Shown here: one piece after another, positions 22,351 to 23,636 of the stretch
Position numbering within the stretch: position 1 is the stretch's first letter
Layout of the letters: the number at the start of each line of letters is the position of its first letter
From: Candidatus Omnitrophota bacterium
GTDB taxonomy: Bacteria; Omnitrophota; Omnitrophia; Omnitrophales; Aquincolibacteriaceae
Assembly: GCA_023247135.1 (NCBI GenBank)
Contig: JAHFHB010000003.1
Coordinates: 1 to 23,636, forward strand
Direction of reading: 5' to 3'
DNA length: 23,636 bases
Translations under genes and position numbers: made by a program
The notes under the pieces: model-generated
Told to the model about the DNA's origin: nothing
The model's database searches: none
What the model saw: the letters and a program-made list of their open reading frames with translations, nothing else

Positions 22351-23264
22351 ATGAAGATCGTTTTGGCCGGTGTGACAGGCTTTATTGGAAAGAAACTGGT
22401 GGACCAACTTGCTGCCAAAGGGCATGCCTTGACTCTTTTGACCCGCGATCCGGCGCGCTCTCCCTGGAATACGTCGGCGCAGCTTCGCATTTTTCAATGG
22501 GACGGAAACCGTGTCGGAAATTGGGCCGCCGCTGTGGATGGCGCGGAGGCGGTGATTAATCTGGCGGGGGAGCCGATTGCCGCTAAAAGATGGACGGCGG
22601 CGCAGAAAGAAAGACTGCTCAAGAGCCGCATCCAGGGCACTGGCGCGCTTGTGAAAGCAATTCAGGGGGCCAAGGTCAAACCCAGGCTTTTGCTCAACGC
22701 TTCGGCGGTGGGATTTTATGGGGCTGTAGAAACCGGCGATGTGACCGAAGAAGCCGCCAAAGGAAACGGATTTTTAGCGGATCTCTGCGATGCCTGGGAA
22801 CGCGAAACAAACGCGCTCAAAGGCACCGGCACGCGCGTGGTGCTGCTGCGTATCGGAGTGGTGCTTGAACGCGGCGGCGGAGCGCTCGCCAAGATGGAAT
22901 TTCCGTTCAGGATTTTTGCCGGTGGCCCGCTTGGCAGCGGTGCGCAGTGGTTTCCGTGGATTCATCGCGACGATATTTTGGGCATTGTTGAATTTGCGCT
23001 TTCTCATGAAAAACTTTCGGGCCCGGTCAATGCCGCCGCGCCGAATCCTTTGACGATGAGCGATTTCTGCAAATCGCTCGGTCGCGCGATGCACCGTCCG
23101 AGCTGGGCGCCGGTGCCTGATTTATCTTAAAGATTTTACTGGGGGAAATGTCGGAGATGCTTTTAACCGGGCAGAAAGCTGTGCCGCAAAAATTACTGCA
23201 GGCCGGATATATCTTCAAATATCCCGAGGCCGATGCCGCGTTGAACAACATTTTTAACGCATAG
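22351..23264 (+). pseudogene. TIGR01777-family (SDR39U1-like) epimerase, frameshifted near the C-terminus
   Basis: The first frame runs 22351-23130 (259 residues) and begins with a Rossmann SDR fold: VLAGVTGFIGKKL, AVINLAGEPIA, RWT..QK..L..SRI, NASAVGFYG, LLRIGVVLERGGGAL, and FPWIHRDDI. It stops abruptly after RPSWAPVPDLS. In the next frame, from 23124 to TAG at 23262-23264, the sequence reads ILKILLGEMSEMLLTGQKAV then PQKLLQAGYIFKYPEADAAL, which is exactly the normal TIGR01777 ending. Adding one T to the run at 23121-23123 restores D-F-I-L-K and gives a 304-residue protein, the usual family length. So either one base has been lost in the genome or this is a sequence error in a short T run. 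The family is an NAD(P)-binding epimerase-like group of uncertain substrate, linked in some bacteria to cell division (SulA-like name). Confidence 0.88.
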
Positions 23265-23276
23265 CAAAAAAAGATC

Positions 23277-23636
23277 ATGCCGGAACTTCCCGAGGTTGAA
23301 ACGGTGGTGCGTGATTTGAAACGCAGCGGACTCGAAGGCCGCCGGATCCAAACCGTGTCGCTTTTGTGGCCGCGGACCGCGGCCACGCCTGCGCCTGAAG
23401 ATTTTAAACGGGAACTGAAGGGCCGCCGGATTCGGGAACTTTCACGCCGCGCCAAATTCATCGTCATGCGCCTTGAACCCCAGGGCTGGCTGCTCGTGCA
23501 TCTGCGCATGACCGGCCGGTTGGACTTGATGCCGCAGGAGACTCCGCCTGATCCCTATGACCGCGTGACGCTAACGCTGGATGACGGGCGCTCCTTGCGG
23601 TTTAAAGATATTCGAAAATTCGGGCGCTGGTACTTT
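23277..23636 (+). CDS. mutM: Formamidopyrimidine-DNA glycosylase (Fpg/MutM), N-terminal part
   Basis: The gene starts at ATG 23277 and runs off the window after 120 codons. The N-terminus MPELPEVETVVRDLKR is diagnostic: Pro2 is the catalytic nucleophile after Met removal, and Glu3 and Glu6 are conserved. RRAKFIVMRL and LLVHLRMTGRLDLM (with the beta-strand Lys57-type residue K in 'AKF') and 'DDGRSLRFKDIRKFGR' are all standard Fpg blocks. The enzyme removes 8-oxoguanine and other oxidised purines and nicks the strand. The H2TH and zinc-finger regions lie beyond the window. The start is 12 bases after the end of the frameshifted epimerase-like gene, so the two are probably co-transcribed. Confidence 0.96.
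   Translation, partial: MPELPEVETVVRDLKRSGLEGRRIQTVSLLWPRTAATPAPEDFKRELKGRRIRELSRRAKFIVMRLEPQGWLLVHLRMTGRLDLMPQETPPDPYDRVTLTLDDGRSLRFKDIRKFGRWYF

Overview
The window reads as chromosomal DNA of a Gram-negative bacterium. It has a lipobox lipoprotein, a FadL-type outer-membrane protein with a signal peptide, and many membrane histidine kinases. Gene density is high, starts are often TTG or GTG, and no phage or insertion-sequence genes are visible. The fusion architectures and the richness in orphan signalling proteins suit an uncultivated lineage such as Omnitrophota or a relative, but that placement is a guess; no rRNA or other taxonomic marker is present.

Layout. (1) 1-1065: the C-terminus of a secreted or carbohydrate-binding-like protein, a strong terminator, and a small lipoprotein. 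(2) 1210-5298: a tight three-gene unit. It encodes an SRPBCC domain fused to a homologue of the cyanobacterial long-chain acyl-ACP reductase, a class III PLP aminotransferase, and a two-domain GNAT acyltransferase. (3) 5354-8818: a very large 7TM-type hybrid kinase with two complete kinase modules around a receiver. (4) 8972-10576: a FadL-like porin with an odd charged tail. (5) 10633-18115: receiver, 7TM kinase, receiver, two hotdog thioesterases, a fused ICMT-like plus class I methyltransferase, another 7TM/GAF kinase and a third receiver, closed by a terminator. (6) 18166-18894: a RelE/HigB-type toxin and NadS/HigA-type antitoxin with their own AT-rich promoter and operator. (7) 18987-21476: a P-loop kinase/dCMP deaminase fusion and a cytoplasmic GH13 enzyme. 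(8) 21470-22177, minus strand: a membrane-anchored small heat-shock protein. (9) 22351-23636: a TIGR01777-family epimerase-like gene broken by a one-base frameshift, and the start of mutM.

The interesting part is 1.2-18.1 kb. Two gene sets that look able to make modified fatty-acyl molecules are interleaved with three membrane histidine kinases of the 7TM type, three receiver-only proteins with no DNA-binding domain, and a fatty-acid-type outer-membrane channel. The first set fits reduction of an acyl thioester to an aldehyde, transamination to an amine and N-acylation. The second fits thioester hydrolysis and methyl transfer, as would make a fatty-acid methyl ester; in logic this resembles the Ralstonia Phc system (methyltransferase plus kinase plus receivers). 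My working hypothesis is that the locus makes and senses one or two diffusible or membrane lipid signals. Family assignments come from motifs I can see; the pathway products are inference.
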